Notes: generated by a model not told the origin, from the sequence alone. Shown: positions 1 through 8,334, counted from the first letter of the stretch. The stretch is DNA of 64,000 bases from Paenibacillus nasutitermitis (GCF_014641075.1 NZ_BMHP01000004.1:62001-126000); one strand, 5' to 3'. Numbers and translations: made by a program.

Positions 1-915
1 GACTATGTCATGGATCAAATGGAGGTGAAAGCAGTCAATGTCACCCTGTTCACAGCCGGGCTAGCTCTTGTTATCTGCTATTGGCTATCCGGGCTGATGA
101 CAAGGCCGCTAGAAAGGCTGATTTCCGTGATGGAAAAAGTGGCGGATGAACAACTGGACACGGAAATCCCCATTCAACGAATGGACGAGTATGGTCAGGT
201 AAGCAGTGCTTTCAACAAGATGACACGTCAGCTGCGCAAGACCAAAAACAGTCGCAAACGGCTGGTTGAGGATGTGGCGCATGAGCTTCGGACCCCGTTA
301 TCGATTGTATTAACCAAGCTCGAGCTGGTCCAGCAGAATACAACACCCGTTAACCCTGAGGCGCTGCTACCGCTCCACGATGAAGTGCTGCGCTTGATCC
401 ATTTGGTCGATGAGCTGCGTTTTCTAACATCGGCTGAGGCGGGAGAACTGCATTTACAAACGAAAAAAAGCGATCTGACAAGCCTGCTCACGGACTTGGT
501 TGAACTTATCCAGCCTGAGGCCGAGGCTCACGGAATTCATTTATTCGGTCCGGACCGTGAGGCGGGAGTTGACGTAAACATTGATGTAAAGCGAATCAAG
601 CAAGTCTTCTTGAATTTGGTAGGCAATTCCCTCCGCTATACACCTGCTGGAGGTGATATTTCCATTCGCATTTCCCCATCGGAGGATCCGGCATTTGTAG
701 TCGTTATCGTCAAGGATACCGGACCGGGTATTCCGGAAAAAGAGATTCCGCATTTGTTCGATCGGTTCTACAAGGTCGATAAGTCGGAACGAAGCGGGGG
801 CGTTGGACTTGGCCTTGCAATCACAAGGCAAATTGTAATCTTACATGGTGGATCAATCGAAGTGAAGAACAGCGCCGATGGAGGGGCGGAGTTTGCTGTA
901 CAGCTTCCATGTTGA
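1..915 (+). CDS. Sensor histidine kinase, 5'-truncated by the window edge
   Basis: This is the C-terminal part of a membrane sensor kinase that would phosphorylate a partner response regulator lying outside the window. The frame is open from base 1, so the real start is upstream. Counting from the Met at base 10, a membrane helix covers about residues 11-30 and a HAMP linker about 31-80. The HisKA phospho-acceptor His is near residue 91 in the VAHELRTP motif. The HATPase domain follows, with N-box FLNLVGNS, G1 box DTGPGIP and G2 box GVGLGLAI. The order HAMP-HisKA-HATPase is that of an OmpR-class kinase. The sensor domain is missing from view, so the signal cannot be named. Confidence 0.93.
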   Translation, partial: DYVMDQMEVKAVNVTLFTAGLALVICYWLSGLMTRPLERLISVMEKVADEQLDTEIPIQRMDEYGQVSSAFNKMTRQLRKTKNSRKRLVEDVAHELRTPLSIVLTKLELVQQNTTPVNPEALLPLHDEVLRLIHLVDELRFLTSAEAGELHLQTKKSDLTSLLTDLVELIQPEAEAHGIHLFGPDREAGVDVNIDVKRIKQVFLNLVGNSLRYTPAGGDISIRISPSEDPAFVVVIVKDTGPGIPEKEIPHLFDRFYKVDKSERSGGVGLGLAITRQIVILHGGSIEVKNSADGGAEFAVQLPC

Positions 916-975
916 GTCACAATCAGTATGGTAAGCCAATATTTTGTGCTTATCCAGTTGAATGGAGGGTCTGCT

Positions 976-1479
976 GTGGGCATTAGGAATTATCTGATTG
1001 AAGGCGTTTCCGGCACCGGCAAAACTACGGTCTGCAACGAATTGCAGCGACGCGGCTACCATGCCATTAATGGTGACCGTGAATTGGCTTATCAAGGCGA
1101 TCCGGAAACCGGTACCCCGAGGGATGGCTTTAAACACGAACACCATATTTGGCATGTAGATAAAGTGAAAGCTTTGGTCGCCAATCAAGATGAGGCGGTA
1201 ACATTTTTCTGCGGTGGTTCGCGGAATTTTCCCGAATTCATTGATCTCTTCGACAGCGTGTTTGTCCTTGAGGTCGACCTGGAAACCTGTCTCCGGCGGA
1301 TTGATGAGCGAGTGGCGCTGGACCCAACTGACTGGGGTGGCAGAATAGAAGAACGGGAAATCATTCGGCGCTTGCACCAAACAAAAGTAGGCATTCCGAA
1401 AAACGGGATTATAATCGACGCCACCGCACCGATCGAGCACGTCGTTGACGAGATCGTCCATGGTCATTCTGCCATATGA
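976..1479 (+). CDS. P-loop ATPase/small-molecule kinase-like protein
   Basis: A cytoplasmic protein of about 167 residues with a Walker A motif (GVSGTGKTT, near residues 9-17) almost at the N-terminus. This is the architecture of shikimate/adenylate-type kinases and small AAA-like nucleoside kinases. A basic stretch around the middle (LRRIDERV) could be the lid. The GTG start at 976 is preferred over the ATG at 928 because TGGAGGG lies about seven bases before it and because the P-loop then sits at the usual position. The gene begins 60 bases after the histidine kinase and may share its transcript. The substrate is not identifiable from sequence. Confidence 0.75.
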   Translation: MGIRNYLIEGVSGTGKTTVCNELQRRGYHAINGDRELAYQGDPETGTPRDGFKHEHHIWHVDKVKALVANQDEAVTFFCGGSRNFPEFIDLFDSVFVLEVDLETCLRRIDERVALDPTDWGGRIEEREIIRRLHQTKVGIPKNGIIIDATAPIEHVVDEIVHGHSAI

Positions 1480-1616
1480 TCGGCTGCCGTTTCCATTGAA
1501 TTAACTGGCAGTTATGCGTAACCCCCTAATTCGCCTGTACCTTAAATTGGAACTTTTACTTTTAAAACGCCAAAGTATGTGGTGCTTTAGAGAGGTGTAG
1601 AGATTTATGGATTCAA

Positions 1617-2520
1617 TTGCCGGCTGGAAGAGGAGATATCAAAACAAGGAACGGTATGAGCGAGGGTGCTGAATTTGAAGTGAGTCTGACTATGCAGGAC
1701 AAACTGCGAAAGCGAGAATCGGAATTCCTTGGATTCACGATCCGCGCGAATAAAAAGGGAAAGAAGCGAGTAGCCCACACAGGCATTAAAGCAAATAAGA
1801 AGCAGAAAATCAAGACTGAAGCCAAAAAACGCATTCAAAAAATAAAGGCCCCACCAACTGCTCTAGATGCAACTCTCTTCAACAGGTTTGTTTTGGGGAT
1901 TCATAACTATTTCAATCGAGCAACACATGTTAGTGTGGCGTTCTCACGTCTTGCCTAAGATCTCCAAGCCTGTACAATCGTCTTAAACAGGTCGGGAAAT
2001 ATGAACATCCTGCTAACCCTCCGCCAACATACAGCAAATTTTACAGCATGGGTTACAGAACGTTCCGAATTGCAGATATATATTTATTCCCTCTGGCTAA
2101 TGTGAAAACAAAGAACAGCATGGGCTTCAGCCGAAGCCTCTCGCTCTTCACAACGTCAGGAAGAGAACAGATATACAAAAAGCTTCGACCGGATCTACGT
2201 CAAGAAATATATCACTTGATGAACTCCAACATCCCGAACCAATTCGGTTGAGTCGTTACAGTATGAAATTGGGAAAGTGCGAAATTACAGGCATGTACCT
2301 GTTCGCCACCGATGTTCATTGTCACCACTTTACCCCATTGCATCTTGGAGGAAGCGACAAGTTCAGTAACTTACGCATTCTCCACAAAGAAGTACAACAG
2401 CTTATTCATCAAACACAAAAAGAGACAATTGACTTACTCATGCATAGACTTGGTATAACGGATTTGATGAAAATCAAAGCCAACCAGTACCGTGAAAGAT
2501 ACGGACTTGAACCAATCTAA
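1617..2520 (+). pseudogene. Group II intron reverse transcriptase/maturase, frameshifted 3' portion with HNH domain
   Basis: Three consecutive frames together encode the C-terminal third of a group II intron-encoded protein. From about 1700 the ESEFLGF motif marks the end of the RT domain. A very basic maturase segment (RANKKGKKR) follows. A frame change near 1955 continues into the PPPTYSKFY stretch and on to 2250. After a second break, 2248-2520 carries a CEITGMYLFATDVHCHHF-type HNH endonuclease motif with the downstream LRILHKEV. The catalytic YADD core of the RT and the intron 5' part are absent. The element is therefore dead for retrohoming unless complemented. The first 25 residues of the 1617 frame show no RT similarity and probably mark the deletion junction. 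Confidence 0.8.
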
Positions 2521-2577
2521 CTCACCCAAATCTATGAGTAACGAGGAACTTATGATCTAGTACATTCAGTTAGAGGG

Positions 2578-2663
2578 GACGCGGAGTGCTGGGAAACTGG
2601 CACGCTCCGTGTGGAGCAGGGGAAAAGCTGGAGATCACTTCAAATGCTTACCTATTTCAACCG
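2578..2663 (+). ncRNA. Group II intron domain V and 3' tail (remnant)
   Basis: Immediately after the HNH reading frame, bases 2580-2611 fold like domain V. A CGCGGAG strand pairs with CTCCGTG. A two-base CG bulge lies on the 3' side, and a six-pair upper helix with wobble pairs is capped by a GAAA tetraloop (2593-2596). The tail GTGGAGCAGGGGAAAAGC...CTTACCTAT resembles the 3' ends of Bacillus-type group II introns from memory. The exact intron-exon junction near 2660 is a guess. A hairpin at 2669-2696 lies just beyond it. Confidence 0.6.
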
Positions 2664-2780
2664 ATAGTGTGGAGCTGCCGCAAAGGGTAGCTCCACTTAT
2701 ACACTTATTGACGGGCAGATTTATGCAAAAACAGTTGCCCCAAAGTTCCCCTTAATTTCGCTGCAGATTTAGAGGGAACA

Positions 2781-3437
2781 CTATTGATAGATGAGCTCAC
2801 GTTCATTCTGCTTTTCATACATTTCCCAATAAGCATGGGCGATTCGATCAGGGTCGAAATTTGTGTTAACCGCAACTGTACCAGCGATTGTGATAGTACC
2901 CACATAGATGCCGTAAGGTTCCAATTCTTCACCCAATGTATAGACTAAGCTGCGTAGAGCGGCCTTTCCGATAGACAAAGAAGCCAATTCGTAAGAAGGA
3001 TACAAGGCAAATCCGCCGCCTGTGAACAAGATCGTTCCGCTCTTCCGTTCGATGAAGTCGGGAATGACTTGTAAAGCGCTACTTAAAGCCCCTACCACAT
3101 TCACATTTAGATCATCCAACAGCTCGGCCTCTTTTAGTTTCGATGCGGTACCTAGTTTAATTACTGCCGCATTGTAGACTAGCGCTTCTGGGATTCCGTA
3201 ATCTCTTTTGATATGTTCGAATGCCATTTGAAGAGCAACGGGATCTGCGGCGTTCGCTGTAAATCCATATGCCTCAATATCTTGGGTTTCAAGGCTTCTC
3301 ACTAGTTCTGCCAATACTTTTTCGTTTCGGGCAACAAGGATAACTTTGAACCCGTGTGAACCGAACTTCCTGGCTACGCTTGAACTCACACCGGTACCTG
3401 CCCCAACGATTACAATTACCTTTTTGCTCATGCTCAT
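2781..3437 (-). CDS. Atypical short-chain dehydrogenase/reductase (catalytic Tyr missing)
   Basis: A 218-residue Rossmann protein. The nucleotide-binding GAGTGVS motif is near residues 12-18 and an NAAV motif sits where classical SDRs have NNAG. The usual YxxxK catalytic pair is altered. The segment around residues 155-165 reads LSIGKAAL, so the Lys is kept but Leu or Ser stands where Tyr is expected. It may bind NAD(P) without classical carbonyl reduction, or use another proton donor. It is divergent from the Lrp-type regulator at 3589, with about 150 bases of AT-rich DNA between them, suggesting that regulator controls it. The start ATG has a GAGGAGCG-type site upstream. The family is certain; the substrate is unknown. 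Confidence 0.8.
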   Translation of the reverse strand: MSMSKKVIVIVGAGTGVSSSVARKFGSHGFKVILVARNEKVLAELVRSLETQDIEAYGFTANAADPVALQMAFEHIKRDYGIPEALVYNAAVIKLGTASKLKEAELLDDLNVNVVGALSSALQVIPDFIERKSGTILFTGGGFALYPSYELASLSIGKAALRSLVYTLGEELEPYGIYVGTITIAGTVAVNTNFDPDRIAHAYWEMYEKQNERELIYQ

Positions 3438-3588
3438 ATGAACTCGCTCCTCGTTTCAATTTACTCCACAAATTATATTTGATAATATAGAGATGTTACA
3501 TGGTGTAAACAAAGTGTTTTCATTGATTCGCTTAGATAATTAAGAAATAATGTACCGTTCGCTTATACAATATAAGGAAGTGGCTAAC

Positions 3589-4035
3589 TTGGATCAGGTT
3601 GATAAGTATATTTTGTTAGCTCTGCAGGATAATGCAAGAATCTCGATGACGGAACTAGGCAAGATGGTCGGGCTAACCCAGCCTGCCGCGACGGAGAGAG
3701 TTCGGAGGATGGAGGAAAGGGGGATTATCAGAAACTATCGGACGGTAGTTGCAAGAGAAAAGATAGGTAAGCATGCGATGGCGGTCATCTGGCTGCGAGC
3801 AACGAATTGCGAATCTTTCTATGCTTTCTGCCGATCCGCCCAGGAAGTCATTGAGTGCCACAGAATAAGTGGTGGAGAGTACAATCACTTGCTGAAAGTA
3901 GTTACCGAGTCGCTGCCAGATTTAGAGATATTCGAAAATCAAATCGTAAAGTACGGGAAATTCGCGACGTCCATCGTACTTTCTTCTCCTATTGATAATA
4001 AATCTCTGACCCCGAACGTTCCGGAGCCTAGTTAA
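3589..4035 (+). CDS. Lrp/AsnC family transcriptional regulator
   Basis: A DNA-binding regulator of about 148 residues. It has an N-terminal helix-turn-helix (LDQVDKYILLALQDN, then MTELGKMVGLTQPAATERVRRM) and a C-terminal RAM-like alpha/beta ligand domain, which is the normal Lrp layout and length. The TTG at 3589 is chosen because AAGGAAG lies six bases upstream and the protein then begins at the conserved LDxxDK motif. An upstream ATG at 3550 would add 13 residues unlike the family. Its divergent neighbour is the SDR at 2781-3437, and members of this family often regulate an adjacent divergent gene. The effector is probably an amino acid, but none can be named. Confidence 0.85.
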   Translation: MDQVDKYILLALQDNARISMTELGKMVGLTQPAATERVRRMEERGIIRNYRTVVAREKIGKHAMAVIWLRATNCESFYAFCRSAQEVIECHRISGGEYNHLLKVVTESLPDLEIFENQIVKYGKFATSIVLSSPIDNKSLTPNVPEPS

Positions 4036-4112
4036 CAAGTGGGTTAGATAAGCCTGGAGTAAGAGAGACAATTCGAATACAGAAGAAATACGGAGTTTGA
4101 AATATAAAAAGA

Positions 4113-4178
4113 CTCCTTGGTATGATGTTTAGGGTCCCAGATGCTGGCCAGCGTCGGATCCAAAAACAAACCAAGGAG
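4113..4178 (+). repeat. Inverted repeat enclosing the transposase Shine-Dalgarno site
   Basis: CTCCTTGGT at 4113-4121 pairs perfectly with ACCAAGGAG at 4170-4178. The right arm contains the AAGGAG ribosome binding site of the IS110-type transposase that starts at 4187. The 48-base loop contains a further CTGGCCAG palindrome. Such a stem would block translation from read-through transcripts. It lies where IS110 elements carry their left non-coding end. Confidence 0.6.
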
Positions 4179-4186
4179 ACTACAAC

Positions 4187-4875
4187 ATGCATTCTACTCA
4201 AAATGAAAGAATTAATCAAATCACTTCTTCAACCTTAATTGTCGGTGTAGACATCGCTAAATTCAAACATGTGGCTCGCGCGAAGACTACCGCGGAGTCG
4301 AGTACGGGAAGCCAATTGCGTTTGAAAATAATCGAGATGAATACTTCGTTAGCTGGTTCGAGAAACTGGGGGCGGAGCAAGGCTTCCAGGACGTCATTGT
4401 CGGCATGGAACCTACAGGCCACTACTGACTGAATCTTGCTCATTTCCTAAGAACACAGCAGGTCAAGTATGGCGTGGTAAATCCGCTACTCGTCAAGAAA
4501 AGTAAAGAGTTGGACGACAACTCGCCAACAAAGAATGACGTTAAGGATGCAAAAGTAATCGCTCAACTGGTCAAAGACGGAAGGTACGCTGTACCCAATC
4601 TCCCTCAGGGCATTTACGCTGAACGACGGGAAGCAATGAAAATTCGCGATCATCTGTCGACTGATCTGTGAGTGGTGCAAGGACGTGTCCATAATTGGCT
4701 AGATCGGTATTTTCCAGAGTTCCTTACGATATTTAAGGATTGGGAGTGTAAGTCAGCCATCCACTTATTAAGCCTTTATTTACTGCCGCATGAGCTTGTT
4801 TCTCTTTCAGACGAAACCTTGCTTCTACATCTAAGAGAAGTTGCAAAGCGTGGACTTACTGAAAATTGCAAATAG
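4187..4875 (+). pseudogene. IS110-family transposase, frameshifted and 3'-truncated
   Basis: Three frames jointly encode the N-terminal DEDD (RuvC-like) domain of an IS110-type transposase. They are VGVDIAKFKHVA near the start, a frame-shifted middle readable as an MEPTGHYW-like motif around 4410, NPLLVKKSKELDDNSPTKND from 4478, then VQGRVHNWLDRYFPEF from 4675. At least two frame breaks are visible, at about 4285-4430 and at a TGA near 4670. The reading stops at 4875 before the conserved C-terminal Transposase_20 region with its catalytic Ser. The copy is therefore inactive. The right end of the element is not recognisable. Confidence 0.85.
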
Positions 4876-4879
4876 GGTA

Positions 4880-5299
4880 TTAGGTTCTCGTTTTAACGGC
4901 TAACCCACTAAACGATATAGGCCCAACAACATCGGCTCTTGTATTTGCAGTACGGTTTTCTGCTGTGACTGTGTAAACATGGGCACCAGCTCTTACATTT
5001 CTATCTTCCGCCTGGAACGTAACTGCATAATTTTGTTCAGAACCAACAGATTCAATACCTTGTTGTGTGTTGAAAATCTCTCTTCCATCGCGGAAGATTC
5101 TAAAGAGTATTTGCGCAATGCCAGTGACACCTCGAACACCTACTGTTGCTACCAAATCTACCCGATTGGGTTGTGAATTGACTGGAATCCGTATAGTGAT
5201 TGTTGCAAGGCGAGATCTTGCTGATCGGATAATAAATGAGTTCGCCAAGTTGAATCTACGGCGTGGCTGGACGGCAGCTTTATCGAGAATACGTACCAA
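4880..5299 (-). CDS. Conserved hypothetical protein, possibly spore-surface
   Basis: A 139-residue protein without a signal peptide or membrane segment. A basic N-terminus is followed by a beta-rich body (VDLVATVGVRGV, FRIFRDGREIF, HVYTVTAENRT, GPISFSGLAV) that reads like a jelly-roll or Ig-type sandwich. From memory it resembles short exosporium/spore-surface proteins of Bacillus and Paenibacillus, but no diagnostic motif proves this. It starts with TTG at 5299, eight bases after GAGGAG. It abuts the broken end of the IS110 fragment, yet its own frame is intact. No partner gene is nearby. Confidence 0.55.
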   Translation of the reverse strand: MVRILDKAAVQPRRRFNLANSFIIRSARSRLATITIRIPVNSQPNRVDLVATVGVRGVTGIAQILFRIFRDGREIFNTQQGIESVGSEQNYAVTFQAEDRNVRAGAHVYTVTAENRTANTRADVVGPISFSGLAVKTRT

Positions 5300-5355
5300 A
5301 GTATCAACTCCTCTTGTTTGATATCTCTAGTGTATGTTGGTCAAAAAGAGAATGA

Positions 5356-5709
5356 TTGGACTATCAATTTAATGAGGCCTCTATGGAGGAAATACCAGGA
5401 TTACCCTTAGATCATTTCGATAAGTCCCTATCAATTTATGCCCTTGGATGGACAGTAAATTTGCAGAAGTCATTAACAAATATATATCGTAGTCTGAAGC
5501 CTGATGAAGTATTAGTTCTTAGTTGGGAGCATCCAATTCACAGCGTAGTCGAATACACAGAAGATGAATTGAAATTTAGATGCTCATATGTGAAGGAAGG
5601 AATCGAAAAACACGAATCATGGAGAAATACACCGATTGTGATGCATAATAGAAAAGCTAGCACCATTCTTAATTATAAAAAGCCACAAACCTTAAAGTTG
5701 TTGAACTAA
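5356..5709 (+). pseudogene. Class I SAM-dependent methyltransferase fragment
   Basis: The 117 codons match only the middle of a class I methyltransferase. An acidic-loop region (EEIPGLPLDHFD) is followed by a helix ending SIYALGWT, then YRSLKPDEVLVLSWEHP, which corresponds to the motif after the SAM-binding core. The SAM-binding glycine motif that should precede it is missing, there is no ribosome binding site before a start codon, and the C-terminal part is cut. It is a relic within the decayed region. Confidence 0.65.
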
Positions 5710-5740
5710 CGCAGAACGATAGCGAGCATTCGTGAGAAAA

Positions 5741-5759
5741 CTAAATCGTACTGAGGGAG
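5741..5759 (+). repeat. 19-bp direct repeat, copy 1
   Basis: CTAAATCGTACTGAGGGAG occurs here and, identically, at 6877-6895, bracketing the 318-residue orphan gene. Each copy is 3' to an AT-rich stretch and 5' to a gene or hairpin. It could be a recombination footprint or a shared promoter-distal leader. Confidence 0.6.
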
Positions 5760-5771
5760 CTCTATGAAACC

Positions 5772-5809
5772 TGAGAAACGGCAGCCGGTCAAATGGCTGC
5801 CGTTTCTCA
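5772..5809 (+). terminator. Perfect 15-bp hairpin
   Basis: TGAGAAACGGCAGCC (5772-5786) is perfectly complementary to GGCTGCCGTTTCTCA (5795-5809) with an eight-base loop. It follows the methyltransferase fragment and could terminate transcription or be an IS end, but no T-run follows it. Confidence 0.5.
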
Positions 5810-5875
5810 ACTAATGGGCAGGATTGTTGAATTGGCTCGCGAAAATTTAGTGTAACGGAAATTACATTGGAGGAC

Positions 5876-6829
5876 ATGATGTTGAACCAATCCATATTGA
5901 GAGACGGATTAACGATCATCGCTTCATGCAAACAAGAAACAGGTGACATCTGGCAAGCTCATTATGGTGCTGCCGCGATCGGTAGTTACTTTTTCGTTTC
6001 AACGAATAATTTGAGACAAGAAATCACTGAACTCATAGCTTCGCAGGCGAGAGCGATGGTACAAAAGATTCTTGGGGTGAAAAGCACTCAACACCGTTCC
6101 GATTGTAACACACATACGGCTGAAGCTGACATACTTGAAGCACTTGATAAAACGATCGACGAGCTGCACTGGGTCGGTCATAATGTAATCTACAGCGCAG
6201 CAAGTTTGTTGGCTATTCATGAACTAAAAGGTTGGGGAAGTGCTGGGGAAATTGCAGGAATAACCGATCTCATTCTCTCGTTTGAGAGGACGATTCCGGG
6301 ACGTTCATGGATTGGTTTTACTGCTTCCGAGGTGAAAAGGATGCAGATTACAGATGAAGACGGCTTTCCGACTATATCGAATCCCAAAGAGCTATCATTG
6401 CTTGTGCTGGAACAGCTGACCGAGTTCCCCGTCATTTATCGCGCGGAATCACATCATGATTTAATTGGACACATGCTGACTTTCTCACATGCGTTAAACA
6501 TCTTGTTTGATCTAGGCCATGTCTCCTTTTTCGAAAGAGGATTACTTCCAATAATGAAGCTGATTAAAGTTCTACGCTATAGTCGTAACGTTAAACCTGG
6601 AGATTCAATCAAATTGGTTTCGCCTGTCGATCATTTGCCTCTGCAAGCGGCGGTGCGAGTAAACGCGCTGCCGACTGAAATTCAGTTTTGGCAAAAGGAC
6701 TATAGCGAACAAGATTGGGATTTCGGTCACGTATTTAAATTTTCTCAAAGCTTTTATGACCATTTACGACGAGTGGAGCAAAAGAAAAATTCGTACAGTG
6801 AAAACTTTCGGTATATTATAACTCAATAG
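5876..6829 (+). CDS. Hypothetical protein with histidine-rich motifs
   Basis: About 317 residues, intact, with no signal peptide or membrane helix, in AT-rich DNA. I do not recognise the family. It appears mainly helical. Two His-containing segments stand out: LHWVGHNVIYSAASLL around residue 100 and ESHHDLIGHMLTFSHAL around residue 200. These could be metal- or cofactor-binding. The start lies among ATG 5876, ATG 5879 and TTG 5882, because GGAGGA at 5869-5874 is the ribosome binding site. It is flanked by the two copies of the 19-bp repeat and stands alone, so context does not indicate a role. Confidence 0.6.
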   Translation: MMLNQSILRDGLTIIASCKQETGDIWQAHYGAAAIGSYFFVSTNNLRQEITELIASQARAMVQKILGVKSTQHRSDCNTHTAEADILEALDKTIDELHWVGHNVIYSAASLLAIHELKGWGSAGEIAGITDLILSFERTIPGRSWIGFTASEVKRMQITDEDGFPTISNPKELSLLVLEQLTEFPVIYRAESHHDLIGHMLTFSHALNILFDLGHVSFFERGLLPIMKLIKVLRYSRNVKPGDSIKLVSPVDHLPLQAAVRVNALPTEIQFWQKDYSEQDWDFGHVFKFSQSFYDHLRRVEQKKNSYSENFRYIITQ

Positions 6830-6876
6830 TCACAACTCGAATGACAATCGCGGGTTTCCGTGGAGAATGAATTAAG

Positions 6877-6895
6877 CTAAATCGTACTGAGGGAG
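6877..6895 (+). repeat. 19-bp direct repeat, copy 2
   Basis: This is identical to 5741-5759. It lies 31 bases before the P-loop kinase pseudogene start at 6926. Confidence 0.6.
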
Positions 6896-6925
6896 TTGAA
6901 TTAAATTCATTTGATGAGGATTAAT

Positions 6926-7353
6926 ATGAAAAGAATTGTACTTATAGGTTCTGGAGGTTCGGGTAAATCAACTTTGGCACGCGAGCTCGGTAGGATTTTA
7001 TCAATTGATGTTCATCATCTGGATGCGATTTTTTGGAAACCCGGCTGGATTAGCACGCCCAAAAACGAGCAAAAAGATGTTCAAGAGAAGCTCGTAAGTC
7101 ACACAAGTTGGATTATCGACGGCAATTATGGAGGCACAATTGACATTAGGCTGCAGGCGGCTGATACGATTATATTTTTTGATCTGTCGAGGTGGATCTG
7201 CTTGATCCGTGTGTTGAAGAGAAGATTCCAGTATCGAAACATGAAAAGAACGGATATGGCTGAAGGCTGCGAAGAAAGAATCAGTCTTAAAAAATCATCA
7301 TTTTAAAGTCACCGCAGGAAGTTCGTAATTTTGTAGCGGAATTGTTGAAGTAA
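6926..7353 (+). pseudogene. P-loop kinase ('topology modulation protein' type), C-terminally frameshifted
   Basis: The N-terminal 120 residues are a good adenylate-kinase-like protein of the FlaR/topology-modulation family: Walker A GSGGSGKST, then HHLDAIFWKPGW, WIIDGNYGG and a basic lid segment. The frame ends early at 7306 after RTDMAEGCEER, a point where family members continue for some 50 residues. The missing end can be read in another frame up to the TAA at 7351 (SPQEVRNFVAELLK). An internal deletion plus frameshift is therefore likely. ATG 6926 is preferred because GATGAGG lies seven bases before it. Confidence 0.7.
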
Positions 7354-7470
7354 CAGGTCACATGATGGTACGATAACGAATTATCGGATATTGCTTGGAG
7401 AAAAAGGATTGACCAGAAAAGATTTTCTCGGTGAGGCTGGGGTATATCGAATGTACGAGGTGGGTATTGT

Positions 7471-7947
7471 ATGGAACTAATCAAGGTTTCCTTTGAGAAG
7501 AAAATGATACTACGTAACCTGATGGAATTATATCAGTATGATATGAGTCTATTTGAAGATAACAGTGAAAACGATGTGAACGAATATGGTCTTTTTGACT
7601 ACAAGTACCTCGACCATTACTGGACAGAAGAAGGGCGTTTTCCCTTCTTTATTATGGAGTCAGGCAAGCTCGCTGGATTTGTTTTAGTTAGGGAAATCGC
7701 TGATAGTGAATCGCCTAAAGTTTCAGTTGCGGAGTTTTTCATATTAAGAAAGTATCGAGAACGTGGAATGGGTAAAGAAGTAGCGCATAAAGTGTTTGAG
7801 ATGTTTAAAGGTAATTGGAGCGTTTCTTGGTTGGAGAAAAATTTGCCTGCGAAGGCATTCTGGACGAAGGTTATAATGGAATATTCGAACGGTAATTATT
7901 CAGAATCCTTACAGGCAGGAAACCCATCATTAGAATTCATCTCATAG
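7471..7947 (+). CDS. GNAT-family N-acetyltransferase
   Basis: A 158-residue acyl-CoA-dependent acetyltransferase. It has the GNAT core in order: substrate-side N-terminus (LMELYQYDMS), beta strand FFIMESGKLAGFVLV, and acetyl-CoA motif A as VAEFFILRKYRERGMGKEVA, where the RxxGxG loop is RERGMG. A C-terminal helix-strand carrying AKAFWTKV follows. The start ATG follows a GAGGTGGG site. It has AT-rich codon use like its neighbours. The acceptor is unknown; candidates are amino groups of small molecules or proteins. Confidence 0.85.
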   Translation: MELIKVSFEKKMILRNLMELYQYDMSLFEDNSENDVNEYGLFDYKYLDHYWTEEGRFPFFIMESGKLAGFVLVREIADSESPKVSVAEFFILRKYRERGMGKEVAHKVFEMFKGNWSVSWLEKNLPAKAFWTKVIMEYSNGNYSESLQAGNPSLEFIS

Positions 7948-7988
7948 GGGCTAGTATAAAGGAATTGAATAGGAGGTGCTGTGTCTAA

Positions 7989-8165
7989 GTGGAATTTATA
8001 GAAACTGGAATAAAACTATTTGTGCTTATAATATCTATTTCATTACTCTTTAGCCTGGTACGGTTCCTAGTCCGAAAATATCTAAGTGACTTCTTTCAAG
8101 GTTCTTTTAAAATAATAATAAAAATAATTAGTTTGCTCCAAGGAGTTTTTCGCAAAACAAGCTGA
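7989..8165 (+). CDS. Small single-pass membrane protein, 58 aa
   Basis: A GTG start at 7989, 12 bases after a strong AGGAGGTG, opens a 58-codon frame ending in TGA at 8163-8165. The predicted peptide has a short acidic N-terminus (VEFIETG), one hydrophobic helix (about residues 9-27, rich in Leu/Ile/Phe), then a basic tail with a second amphipathic Ile/Lys segment. This is a typical layout for small membrane-associated or toxin-like peptides. It follows the GNAT gene by about 40 bases and could be co-transcribed. The spacing from the ribosome site is long, which lowers confidence. Confidence 0.5.
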   Translation: MEFIETGIKLFVLIISISLLFSLVRFLVRKYLSDFFQGSFKIIIKIISLLQGVFRKTS

Positions 8166-8283
8166 CTCTTCGCTGGTACATAAAAATAGAGGGGTTGGCT
8201 GTGAAGTAAGCACTACCTTACATTAGACAGTAATTCATGTACGGGATTAAGGATTAACCCCGTTACATTTCATATGAAAGCTC

Positions 8284-8334
8284 AGCGGCACGAATGCCGC
8301 GGTCTTAGCGACTGCGGCATCCGTGCCGCTTTTT
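8284..8334 (+). terminator. Rho-independent terminator
   Basis: AGCGGCACG...TGCCGC pairs with GCGGCA...CGTGCCGCT in a long GC-rich hairpin followed by a T-run (8330-8334). It closes the accessory region. The 8166-8283 interval before it holds no recognisable gene. Confidence 0.85.
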
